The translations under genes were made by a program, and so were the position numbers. The notes under the pieces are model-generated. The model had not been told where the DNA came from. It searched no databases and worked only from the letters and a program-made list of their open reading frames with translations. Shown piece after piece: positions 1-6,343 of a stretch of 9,951 bases of DNA. Source of the stretch: Chitinophagaceae bacterium (lineage in GTDB: Bacteria; Bacteroidota; Bacteroidia; Chitinophagales; Chitinophagaceae); NCBI GenBank assembly GCA_947378615.1, contig CANCKV010000072.1:1-9951 (forward strand), read 5' to 3'. Positions within the stretch are counted from its first letter, which is position 1. The number at the start of each line of letters is the position of its first letter.

Positions 1-7
1 AGTGGTT

Positions 8-80
8 AGTGGTTAGTTATTAGTGGTTAGAATAAAATAGTAAACTTACTCTAATATCTAACCACTAACAACTAACCACT
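8..80. repeat. Long hairpin built from GTGGTTAG-type repeats
   Basis: The arms 8-30 and 58-80 are reverse complements over 23 bases with one mismatch, separated by a 27-base AT-rich spacer. Each arm is itself built from short direct repeats of the type AGTGGTTAG. A second hairpin of the same design (GTGATGA units) lies at 5377-5433. It could act as a bidirectional terminator for a gene left of the window or be a dispersed palindromic repeat; there is no T-run directly after the stem, so the terminator reading is uncertain. Confidence 0.75.
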
Positions 81-87
81 ATTTTTG
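80..87 (+). promoter_or_regulatory. Possible -7 box of the beta-lactamase gene
   Basis: TATTTTTG fits the Bacteroidota -7 consensus TAnnTTTG and lies 22 bases before the ATG at 110, which would give a leader of roughly 15 bases. I see no convincing TTG -33 box at the expected distance, because that position falls inside the hairpin arm at 58-80. The call rests on one short match in AT-rich DNA. Confidence 0.35.
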
Positions 88-109
88 CGGTCAATTAATT
101 AATAAAAAT

Positions 110-949
110 ATGATGTTGAATAACAGGTTACTATTAAGTGGAATTGTTGTGATTGGATTGTTTTTTCAAGGATGTTCTCCCAATAATGTAACGAAGGAAG
201 ATAGTCTCAAAACCTTTTTTGATAGCTGCAAAGTGGACGGTTGCTTTGGTATGTATGATAATGGTTCGGGGCAATTTACTATCTATAATATCTCTCGCTA
301 CAAGGACAGCTCTTATCTGCCTGCCTCTACTTTTAAGATTGTCAACTCGCTTATCGGTATAGAAACTGGTCGGATTGTGAATGAGAAGATGGTCATTAAA
401 TGGGATGGTGTCGTTCGCAAACATGATAATGGAGATACCATCAAGGAATGGAATAAGGATTTGACAATGGCGGAGGCATTCAAGTTTTCCTGTGTTCCAT
501 ATTATCAGGCAGTGGCAAGGATGATCGGAAAAGATACTATGCAACAATGGCTTGATAGCTTAAGATATGGTAATAAGAAAATTGGTGGTTCAATTGATAG
601 TTTTTGGTTGAATAATAGTCTCAAGATTACTCCTGACGAACAATTAGGATTGGTTAAGAAATTATATTTCAGTCAACTCGGCTTTCAAAAGCGTACACAG
701 GACATTGTCAAGAAAGTAATGCTGCAAGAGGATAATGCCAATTACAAGTTGTATTATAAAACAGGATTGGGCTACAAAGAAAATGGGAATAGCATTGGTT
801 GGATAGTGGGTTGGATAGAAGAAAATCACCATCCTTATTTCTTTGTGTTGAATGTTGAGGGAAAACATGACGACCCGTTGTGGACTATCAGAAAGAATAT
901 CCTGACTGGCATCTTGAAAAAAGAAGGATTCTTTGAAGGAAAGAGGTAA
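110..949 (+). CDS. Class D (OXA-type) beta-lactamase, probable lipoprotein
   Basis: A serine beta-lactamase that hydrolyses beta-lactam antibiotics in the periplasm. All class D motifs are visible: S73-T-F-K76 (nucleophile serine and the lysine that is carboxylated in this class), S127-C-V129 (the SxV motif), Y153-G-N155, W166 in the FWL segment (the Trp that shields the carboxylated lysine), and K217-T-G219 followed by the GWIVGW strand. The length of 279 residues is usual. The N-terminus has a hydrophobic stretch (residues 7-19) ending in QGC22, which looks like a relaxed lipobox, so the mature protein is probably anchored through Cys22. The start is the first of two adjacent ATG codons; the second would serve equally well. 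The gene stands alone, with no regulator or mobile-element gene beside it, which suggests a resident chromosomal gene rather than a recent resistance cassette. Substrate range cannot be read from the sequence. Confidence 0.93.
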   Translation: MMLNNRLLLSGIVVIGLFFQGCSPNNVTKEDSLKTFFDSCKVDGCFGMYDNGSGQFTIYNISRYKDSSYLPASTFKIVNSLIGIETGRIVNEKMVIKWDGVVRKHDNGDTIKEWNKDLTMAEAFKFSCVPYYQAVARMIGKDTMQQWLDSLRYGNKKIGGSIDSFWLNNSLKITPDEQLGLVKKLYFSQLGFQKRTQDIVKKVMLQEDNANYKLYYKTGLGYKENGNSIGWIVGWIEENHHPYFFVLNVEGKHDDPLWTIRKNILTGILKKEGFFEGKR

Positions 950-954
950 AATAG

Positions 955-981
955 TTATGAGTGATGAATTATGAGTGATGA
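955..981 (+). repeat. 13-bp direct repeat downstream of the beta-lactamase gene
   Basis: TTATGAGTGATGA occurs at 955-967 and again at 969-981. The GAGTGATGA core is shared with the repeat units of the lysC-cysM hairpin (5377-5433), so the same short repeat family occupies at least two gene ends in this window. No matching inverted arm is seen here. Confidence 0.7.
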
Positions 982-998
982 GTTCTTTTTCCATTTTC

Positions 999-1162
999 GT
1001 TACTACTCAGGAGCTTTTACCACAAGGGTAACTAAGAAAAAACAAAGTACACAAGGACTTCTTTTAAAATAATTAGCAGTTGAGTATCTGAAGTATCTAC
1101 AAATCCTTGTGATTCTTTGTTCAAAACCTTGTGAGCAAGTGTAAAAATACCTGAGTAGTAAC
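999..1162. repeat. 164-bp imperfect palindromic element
   Basis: The ends 999-1020 and 1141-1162 are inverted copies of each other: 13 identical bases (GTTACTACTCAGG and its complement), three mismatches, then six more matches. Moving inward, further blocks pair in the same order: CACAAGG (1021-1027), AACAAAG (1041-1047) and ACAAGGA (1051-1057) have inverted partners near 1130, 1117 and 1106. The whole element can therefore fold back on itself. It carries no ORF and ends 20 bases before the start codon of the BatB-BatC gene. It looks like a non-autonomous palindromic repeat or MITE-like element; the identity is inference. Confidence 0.75.
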
Positions 1163-1182
1163 TCATTTTCAATTAATATAAT

Positions 1183-2805
1183 TTGTTAGCTTTTCAAAAT
1201 ATTGCATTTATAGTTGGTCTTCTAGCGTTGATACCGTTAGTGGGATTATTTGTTTATGTACTGAAATGGAAGCAAAAGGCAAAACGGGCTTTAGGTAATG
1301 AAAGAATCGTCAATCAATTAACTGCCGACTATTCACATCAAAAATATGTTTTTAAAATAATTGCAATGCTCATTGCGATTGCATTATTGTTGGTGTCTGC
1401 TGCGAATCTTCGCAAACCAAAAGTGGAAAAGGGTTCTACAGGATTGGGTGTTGATGTGATGATTGCCCTCGATGTAAGCAGGAGTATGCTCGCACAAGAC
1501 GAGAAACCCTCCCGTTTGGATAAGGCAAAGCAATTTATAGTTCAGCTAAACACTCAATTACAAAATAACAGGGTTGGAATCGTTGTCTTTGCCGGCAGGG
1601 CTTATCTTCAGATGCCACTGACAGGAGATATTGCAGCTACAAATATGTTTGTGAGTAACGCTAACCCTGATTTAATCAGTTGGCAGGGAACAGTTATCGG
1701 GGATGCGTTGAAACTATGTAGTAATAGTCTTGATACAAAAGAAAAGAAATACAAGACCGCTATCTTAATTACAGATGGTGAAGATCAAGATACGAAGGCA
1801 ATATCTGTGGCAAAAGATTTGGCAGAAAAGGGGGTTATCGTTCATACGATTGGTGTAGGTTCAGTGGAAGGTTCTCCGATAGTTGAAACTAGTTCGAATG
1901 AATACAAAAAAGATATTAATGGCAATGCCATCATTAGTAAACTCAACGAAAAATTACTTCAACAAATTGCAGTAACTACTAGTGGAAGTTATCATTATCT
2001 TGATAATGTTAATTCAGTTAGTAATGAGGTTTCTGATATCATTAATTCGATGGAAAAGAAAGCCATAAATAATCCGGGAGGATATATAAACTATGATTGC
2101 TATTATTTCATCTTCCTTGCAATTGCCCTTGTTTTATTGACTGTAGAATTCTTTGTTACCGAAAAGAAAGCACTAAATAAAGGTGGGTTAACCAAACAAT
2201 TTGTCGTAATAATTGGTTTTCTGTTCTTTTCCACCTCCTTATTTTCTCAAAATACCAATGAAAAGGGAATTGCTAAAGGCAATGAATTGTATAGAACCGG
2301 CGATTTCAAAGGTGCATCAGATGCCTATCTTGAAGTATTAAAAGGAGACAATTCAAATACTACAGCCACTTTTAATCATGCAAATAGTTTGTTTAGACAA
2401 CAGCAATATGCAGAGGCAGCAAAGCAATGGGAATCTTTAACGACTGCAACTTCCGACCCACAATTACAAGCAAAAGCTTGGTATAATAAAGGGGTTGCCG
2501 AAATAAAGCAACAACAACATGAACAGGCAATTGCTTCTTTCAAAAAATCTTTAATGCTCAATAATAATGATGAGGCTACGAGAGAAAACCTACAATTGGC
2601 ATTAAATGAGTTGAATAAACAAAAGCAAAAACCGAATAAGCCGTCTCCAAATAATCAACCTCCACCACCACAGAATAAACAACAGCCTTCCAAAAAGCAA
2701 GCAGAACAACAACTGAATATGTTAAGGGAGGAAGAAAAGCGGTTGCAAAAAGAGGTTCAGCAAAAGAAATTTAGGCAGGATATGGGAGAGGAAAAGGATT
2801 GGTGA
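1183..2805 (+). CDS. BatB-BatC fusion: VWA-domain membrane protein with C-terminal TPRs
   Basis: The protein belongs to the Bacteroides aerotolerance (Bat) family, inner-membrane proteins with a periplasm-facing VWA domain and TPR partner, thought to assemble into an envelope complex. Residues 1-320 are BatB: membrane segments near 8-27 and 57-74, then a VWA domain with an intact MIDAS site (D97-V-S99-R-S101, T170 region, D198-G-E-D), then a third membrane segment at 307-325. Residues 340-540 are BatC: a signal-peptide-like segment (340-356, ending LFSQ), about three TPR units (360-480), a Pro/Gln-rich linker and a charged coiled-coil tail ending in KDW, as in separate BatC proteins. At 540 residues it equals the two proteins combined. 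The start is TTG: an in-frame TAA at 1174 excludes anything longer, the next Met (62) would lose the first membrane segment, and MLxFQ is a typical BatB beginning. MoxR, the DUF58 protein, BatA, BatD and BatE are not in the window. Confidence 0.88.
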   Translation: MLAFQNIAFIVGLLALIPLVGLFVYVLKWKQKAKRALGNERIVNQLTADYSHQKYVFKIIAMLIAIALLLVSAANLRKPKVEKGSTGLGVDVMIALDVSRSMLAQDEKPSRLDKAKQFIVQLNTQLQNNRVGIVVFAGRAYLQMPLTGDIAATNMFVSNANPDLISWQGTVIGDALKLCSNSLDTKEKKYKTAILITDGEDQDTKAISVAKDLAEKGVIVHTIGVGSVEGSPIVETSSNEYKKDINGNAIISKLNEKLLQQIAVTTSGSYHYLDNVNSVSNEVSDIINSMEKKAINNPGGYINYDCYYFIFLAIALVLLTVEFFVTEKKALNKGGLTKQFVVIIGFLFFSTSLFSQNTNEKGIAKGNELYRTGDFKGASDAYLEVLKGDNSNTTATFNHANSLFRQQQYAEAAKQWESLTTATSDPQLQAKAWYNKGVAEIKQQQHEQAIASFKKSLMLNNNDEATRENLQLALNELNKQKQKPNKPSPNNQPPPPQNKQQPSKKQAEQQLNMLREEEKRLQKEVQQKKFRQDMGEEKDW

Positions 2806-2842
2806 TTGCTGACTATAGTGATTTAGATGATTACCCTCGCCT

Positions 2843-2850
2843 TATATTTG
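2843..2850 (+). promoter_or_regulatory. -7 promoter box of the mlaE gene
   Basis: TATATTTG is an exact match to the Bacteroidota -7 consensus TAnnTTTG. It is preceded by a pyrimidine-rich stretch (ACCCTCGCC), as is the very similar box before lysC. Transcription would begin near 2856, leaving a leader of about 55 bases that contains the hairpin at 2863-2897. It shows that mlaE need not be read from the BatB-BatC gene. Confidence 0.6.
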
Positions 2851-2862
2851 TAGTTATAACAT

Positions 2863-2897
2863 AAGCAAATTGATTTTTCAGAAGGAACAATTTGCTT
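2863..2897 (+). promoter_or_regulatory. Hairpin in the mlaE leader
   Basis: AAGCAAATT (2863-2871) and AATTTGCTT (2889-2897) form a perfect 9-bp stem with a 17-base loop, followed by TTTATAAAT. It ends 15 bases before the ATG at 2913 and lies downstream of the promoter box at 2843-2850, so it would be in the mRNA. A role in translation control or mRNA stability is possible; it is too AT-rich to call a strong terminator. Confidence 0.45.
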
Positions 2898-2912
2898 TTA
2901 TAAATATTTATC

Positions 2913-3650
2913 ATGAAATCTTTTACACATTTAGGGGCTTATGTATTAATGCTAAAAGGCATGTTTACTAAACCCGAGAATCATAAGATGTATTGGAAGG
3001 AATTTATGCATCAATGTGCGGAAATTGGCATTGGTGCATTGCCAATTGTCGTTATCATTTCTTTGTTTTTGGGTGCTGTTTCTACTTTACAGACAGCTTA
3101 TCAATTGGTAAGTCCACTAGTTCCAATCACTACTGTTGCACAAATTGTACGTGATAGTATGATTTTGGAATTGTCGCCTACGGTATTGAGTATTGTTTTG
3201 GCGGGAGTCATTGGGAGTAAGATTGCGAGTGAATTGGGCAACATGCGAATTAGCGAACAGATTGATGCACTAGAGATAATGGGTATCAATCCTAAGAGTT
3301 ATCTTGTCTTACCCAAAATATTGGCTGGTATCGTTGTTATTCCTGGCTTGATTGTCATCTCAGCATTTTTGGGTATTTTAGGAGGGCGTTTGGCAGGGGA
3401 CTTTACAGGCATTCTTGCCTCTGATTTGTATGATATTGGTCTGCGCCAAAACCTCAATATGTTCAATCTATTGTTTGCCTTATACAAGGCCTACACATTT
3501 GCTTTTATCATCTGTAGTATTTCTGCGTATTATGGTTTTCATGTGAAGGGAGGCGCACTCGAAATTGGTAGGGCGAGTACGAGTGCGGTAGTTGCTTCTT
3601 GTGTCTTAATATTATTGGCAGATTATACTTTGGCTGCATTACTTTTATAA
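2913..3650 (+). CDS. MlaE/YrbE-family ABC transporter permease
   Basis: The membrane subunit of an Mla-type ABC system that moves phospholipids or other lipids between the inner and outer membranes together with an ATPase (MlaF) and an MCE-domain protein (MlaD). The family signature is unmistakable: E107-L-G-N-M-R-I-S-E-Q-I-D-A-L-E-I-M-G-I-N-P127, the cytoplasmic coupling segment, followed by YLVLPK. Hydrophobic segments lie near 44-66, 83-105, 135-160, 187-208 and 222-245. The length of 245 residues is normal, and the ATG follows its own promoter and leader hairpin. In Bacteroidota the ATPase gene normally follows directly; here the stop codon overlaps the ATG of a 43-codon ORF that is not an ATPase. 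Partner subunits must be encoded elsewhere, or the system is broken. Confidence 0.92.
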   Translation: MKSFTHLGAYVLMLKGMFTKPENHKMYWKEFMHQCAEIGIGALPIVVIISLFLGAVSTLQTAYQLVSPLVPITTVAQIVRDSMILELSPTVLSIVLAGVIGSKIASELGNMRISEQIDALEIMGINPKSYLVLPKILAGIVVIPGLIVISAFLGILGGRLAGDFTGILASDLYDIGLRQNLNMFNLLFALYKAYTFAFIICSISAYYGFHVKGGALEIGRASTSAVVASCVLILLADYTLAALLL

Positions 3651-3781
3651 TGATTGAAGAAAATAATTTACTTGATACCGTTTACTGTTCAGGCGGATTC
3701 AAGGAGAATATTTTTTTAGTTTTTCCTGAAAGTAGTGATAACAATTCTCTACACAAAAATTATCAAATTTTGAAGCGATAG
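3650..3781 (+). CDS. Small ORF coupled to mlaE, unknown (possible mlaF remnant)
   Basis: A 43-residue ORF whose ATG shares the A of the mlaE stop codon (TAATG), the arrangement expected for translational coupling and the usual position of the mlaF ATPase gene. It begins MIEENNL, which loosely recalls the MIExxNL start of MlaF-type ATPases. No Walker A, signature or Walker B motif follows, and the ORF stops at 3781. I do not recognise the rest. It may be a real small protein, the stump of a deleted mlaF, or a chance ORF. No further ATPase fragments are visible up to lysC. Confidence 0.3.
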   Translation: MIEENNLLDTVYCSGGFKENIFLVFPESSDNNSLHKNYQILKR

Positions 3782-3904
3782 GTTTTGATAAACTATTTAC
3801 ATGTTTTCTATTCCTCTTTTTTTGCTGTGCTTCCTATCAATATATCATGCCTTCGGCTCTTTCTTTTATTACAATCAACTTTTGATTCATACTAATAATT
3901 GTAA

Positions 3905-3988
3905 CTTAATACGTACCACTTCAATTCTAGTTCTTAATACTTATCGCCTAAATCCTAGTACTTAATACTTAAAACCTACAACTTCTTT
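3905..3988 (+). repeat. Tandem repeat, three units of 28 bp, upstream of lysC
   Basis: CTTAATAC starts at 3905, 3933 and 3961, exactly 28 bases apart each time. Units 1 and 2 agree at about 21 of 28 positions, units 2 and 3 at about 19 of 28, with the first eight bases identical in all three. The array ends 12 bases before the lysC promoter box. The rest of 3782-4046 holds no gene that I can see. The array could be a binding-site array or simply one of the short-unit repeats common between Bacteroidota genes. Confidence 0.65.
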
Positions 3989-4000
3989 ATTCCCTCTCCC

Positions 4001-4008
4001 TATATTTG
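4001..4008 (+). promoter_or_regulatory. -7 promoter box of lysC
   Basis: TATATTTG followed by CACCC is an exact match to the Bacteroidota TAnnTTTG box, preceded by the pyrimidine-rich TTCCCTCTCCC-like stretch (about 3990-4000). It lies 39 bases before the lysC ATG, giving a leader of about 30 bases. No classic TTG -33 box is obvious. Confidence 0.65.
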
Positions 4009-4046
4009 CACCCACAATTTTTTTTAACTCATTTATATTAACAGAA

Positions 4047-5366
4047 ATGAAAATAATGAAGTTTGGTGGCACAAGCGTCGGAAAGCCCGAACGTATGCAT
4101 CAAGTAGCACAGTTGATTACAAAAACAGACGAGCCGAAAATAGTTGTATTAAGTGCTTTGAGTGGCACTACAAATGCACTTGTAGGTATCAGCGATTGCC
4201 TAGCTGCAAGAAATAAAGAGGCTGCAAAGGCTAATATAGATAAGTTAGAAGCACATTACCGTGATTTTGTATGTCTATTAGCTTCAACAGAACCTGCTCG
4301 TGCAAAGGCAAATGCCATTGTAACCGAACACTTCGAATTTTTGAATATTATCCTTCGTATCTCTTTTAGTGATGCGCTGAATAAAGATATCTTGGCTCAA
4401 GGTGAATTATTGAGTACGAAGTTATTTTCTGTATTCTTAGAAGAACAAGGTATTGCACACGAGTTGTTGCCTGCTCTTGATTTCATGGTTATTGATGCTT
4501 TCGAAGAACCACAATTGCCTGTAATCAGAGAGAAATTAACGGCGATATTGAGTGAACATTCCCAAACAAAATTGTTTATTACGCAAGGTTATATCTGCAG
4601 AAATGCAAAAGGTGAAGTCGATAACTTAAAACGTGGTGGTAGCGATTACACGGCATCTTTAGTTGCGGCTGCAATCAAGGCAACTGTTTGTGAAATTTGG
4701 ACCGATATTGATGGTATGCACAATAACGACCCTCGTATTTTAGATAAGACATTGCCTATCAAACAAATCTCCTTCGATGAAGCTGCAGAGTTAGCTTATT
4801 TCGGAGCTAAAATATTGCATCCTACTTGTATTTGGCCTGCACAATTAACTAATGTCCCTGTTAAATTGCTCAACACTATGCAACCTGAAGCAGAAGGTAC
4901 TGTTATTACCGAAGAAGCAGGTAGTGTAGGAGTTAAGGCTGTGGCTGCAAAAGATGGCATCATCGCTATTAAGATTAAAAGTAGCCGTATGTTGCTTGCG
5001 TATGGTTTCTTAAGAAAAATATTTGAGGTATTTGAGAAATATCGTACTAGCATTGATATGATTACTACTTCGGAAGTGGCCGTGTCTGTAACAATTGATT
5101 CAGATCTTCATTTGGAAGAAATCATTAAGGAACTCGAACCATTTGGAACTGTAGAAGTGGATACTAACCAATCTATTGTATCTATCGTAGGAAATGAGAT
5201 TGCAAAGACAGACCACATCCTTCAACGTTTGTTTGAATCTATAGCAGAAATTCCTGTTCGTATGGTTAGCTATGGAGGTAGTCCACACAACGTTTCTCTG
5301 TTAGTGAATAGTGAATACAAGATAAAAACATTGCAGTTATTGAACAAAGGATTGTTTGGACTGTAA
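4047..5366 (+). CDS. lysC: Aspartate kinase (aspartokinase)
   Basis: Catalyses ATP-dependent phosphorylation of L-aspartate to aspartyl-4-phosphate, the first step towards lysine, threonine and methionine, in the cytosol. The N-terminus carries the kinase signature K5-F-G-G-T-S10. Further conserved blocks are the QGE120-LLST segment, R196-G-G-S-D-Y-T202, T219-D-I-D-G and the AELAYFGAKILHP block. Two ACT regulatory domains follow, at about 303-367 and 379-439, which usually bind the end-product amino acid. At 439 residues it is a monofunctional enzyme; there is no homoserine dehydrogenase part. The ATG at 4047 is fixed by the FGGTS motif five residues later and by the promoter at 4001. No lysine riboswitch or leader peptide is visible, so control is probably allosteric through the ACT domains. 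The next gene, cysM, is separated by a strong hairpin, so the two are probably not one simple operon. Confidence 0.96.
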   Translation: MKIMKFGGTSVGKPERMHQVAQLITKTDEPKIVVLSALSGTTNALVGISDCLAARNKEAAKANIDKLEAHYRDFVCLLASTEPARAKANAIVTEHFEFLNIILRISFSDALNKDILAQGELLSTKLFSVFLEEQGIAHELLPALDFMVIDAFEEPQLPVIREKLTAILSEHSQTKLFITQGYICRNAKGEVDNLKRGGSDYTASLVAAAIKATVCEIWTDIDGMHNNDPRILDKTLPIKQISFDEAAELAYFGAKILHPTCIWPAQLTNVPVKLLNTMQPEAEGTVITEEAGSVGVKAVAAKDGIIAIKIKSSRMLLAYGFLRKIFEVFEKYRTSIDMITTSEVAVSVTIDSDLHLEEIIKELEPFGTVEVDTNQSIVSIVGNEIAKTDHILQRLFESIAEIPVRMVSYGGSPHNVSLLVNSEYKIKTLQLLNKGLFGL

Positions 5367-5376
5367 AATAGTGATG

Positions 5377-5433
5377 AGTGATGAGTGATAAATGATGAGT
5401 GTTTTTCACTCAGTCAACTTATCACTCATCACT
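5377..5433. terminator. Long nested hairpin between lysC and cysM, terminator-like
   Basis: The outer arms 5377-5391 and 5419-5433 are perfect 15-base complements (AGTGATGAGTGATAA), and an inner stem TGAGTG/CACTCA (5396-5401, 5407-5412) closes on a TTTTT loop. The arms are built of GTGATGA repeats, like the direct repeat at 955-981 and in the same style as the hairpin at 8-80. It starts 10 bases after the lysC stop, where a terminator is expected, but no T-run follows the stem. It may be a palindromic repeat that also ends transcription. Confidence 0.6.
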
Positions 5434-5461
5434 TGTAACTTATAACTCTTTAAAGTCGTTT

Positions 5462-6343
5462 ATGGCTGGAATTTTAGACTTAGTTGGGAATACGCCTCTT
5501 GTAGAACTGAAGCATGTTACCGTCAACAAGAATGTAAAGATATTTGCTAAACTCGAAGGAAATAATCCCGGAGGCAGTGTGAAAGACCGTGCTGCTTTAG
5601 GGATGATTCAGGGTGCAATAGACAGAGGCGAAATTGTAGAGGGTACAAAACTAATTGAAGCGACTAGCGGAAATACGGGTATTGCTTTGGCATTGATAGC
5701 AAGTCTATTTGGGATTGAAATTGAATTGGTGATGCCTGAAGATGCTACTCGGGAAAGAGTATTAACAATGCAGGCCTTTGGCGCAAAAGTAACCCTAACT
5801 CCAAAAGCTTTATCTATGGAAGGTGCAATAGATTATGCAAATAATAAGTTGAAGGAAGGTGGCTATGTGATGCTAAACCAATTTGGTAACGAGGACAATC
5901 CTAAGATGCACTACAAGACAACTGGACCGGAGATTTGGCGTGATACCAATCATACAATTACTCACTTTGTTTCTTCAATGGGTACTACGGGTACTATCAT
6001 GGGGGTTTCTAAATATCTGAAAGAACAAAATAATGACATTCAAATTGTAGGTTGCCAACCGTCGGATGGGTCAAGAATCCCTGGCATCAGAAAGTGGCCT
6101 GAAGAATACTTGCCTACCATTTTTAAGAAAGATAATATAGACCGAATTATAGAATTAAGCGAAGCCGATGCAAGGACGATGAGCAAACGTTTAGCAAAAG
6201 AAGAAGGTATTTTTAGTGGCATGAGTAGCGGTGGATGTGTGCATGCCGCTATAGAATTAAGTAAGGAACTACAAGAAGGGGTCATTGTTTGTATCATCTG
6301 TGATAGAGGGGATAGGTATTTGAGTTCGGATTTGTTTGAATAA
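5462..6343 (+). CDS. cysM: Cysteine synthase B (O-acetylserine sulfhydrylase)
   Basis: A PLP-dependent fold-type II enzyme that makes cysteine from O-acetylserine and sulfide (CysM types can also use thiosulfate), in the cytosol. Motifs: G9-N-T-P-L, N34-N-P-G-G-S-V-K41-D-R with K41 as the Schiff-base lysine, T68-S-G-N-T-G binding the substrate carboxylate, G174-T-T-G-T178 holding the PLP phosphate, and S255-S-G near the C-terminus. CysM rather than CysK is indicated by EGNNPGGSVKDRAA, GSRIPGIRKWP and the CIICDRGDRYLS ending. From the ATG at 5462 the protein has 293 residues, close to the usual 300 or so. An in-frame GTG at 5399 would add 21 residues, but these are encoded by the intergenic hairpin and have no family counterpart, so it is rejected. 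No promoter box is evident between the hairpin and the ATG. Confidence 0.95.
   Translation: MAGILDLVGNTPLVELKHVTVNKNVKIFAKLEGNNPGGSVKDRAALGMIQGAIDRGEIVEGTKLIEATSGNTGIALALIASLFGIEIELVMPEDATRERVLTMQAFGAKVTLTPKALSMEGAIDYANNKLKEGGYVMLNQFGNEDNPKMHYKTTGPEIWRDTNHTITHFVSSMGTTGTIMGVSKYLKEQNNDIQIVGCQPSDGSRIPGIRKWPEEYLPTIFKKDNIDRIIELSEADARTMSKRLAKEEGIFSGMSSGGCVHAAIELSKELQEGVIVCIICDRGDRYLSSDLFE

Noticed and set aside
134..547. Minus-strand 137-codon ORF inside the beta-lactamase gene
   Set aside because: It lies opposite a gene with all class D motifs and its translation shows no recognisable domain; it is an antisense shadow.
3599..3649. Upstream in-frame start for the small ORF after mlaE
   Set aside because: It would overlap the conserved mlaE C-terminus by 50 bases in another frame; the coupled ATG at 3650 is the better start.
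3905..3988. CRISPR array with 28-bp repeats
   Set aside because: The 28-base period is repeat to repeat with no spacer, and units agree only partially; no cas genes are nearby.
4009..4046. Lysine riboswitch in front of lysC
   Set aside because: The leader from the promoter box to the ATG is only about 30 bases, far too short for a lysine riboswitch.
5399..5461. N-terminal extension of cysM from an in-frame GTG
   Set aside because: The 21 added residues are encoded by the intergenic hairpin and lack any CysM counterpart; the ATG at 5462 gives the usual family start.
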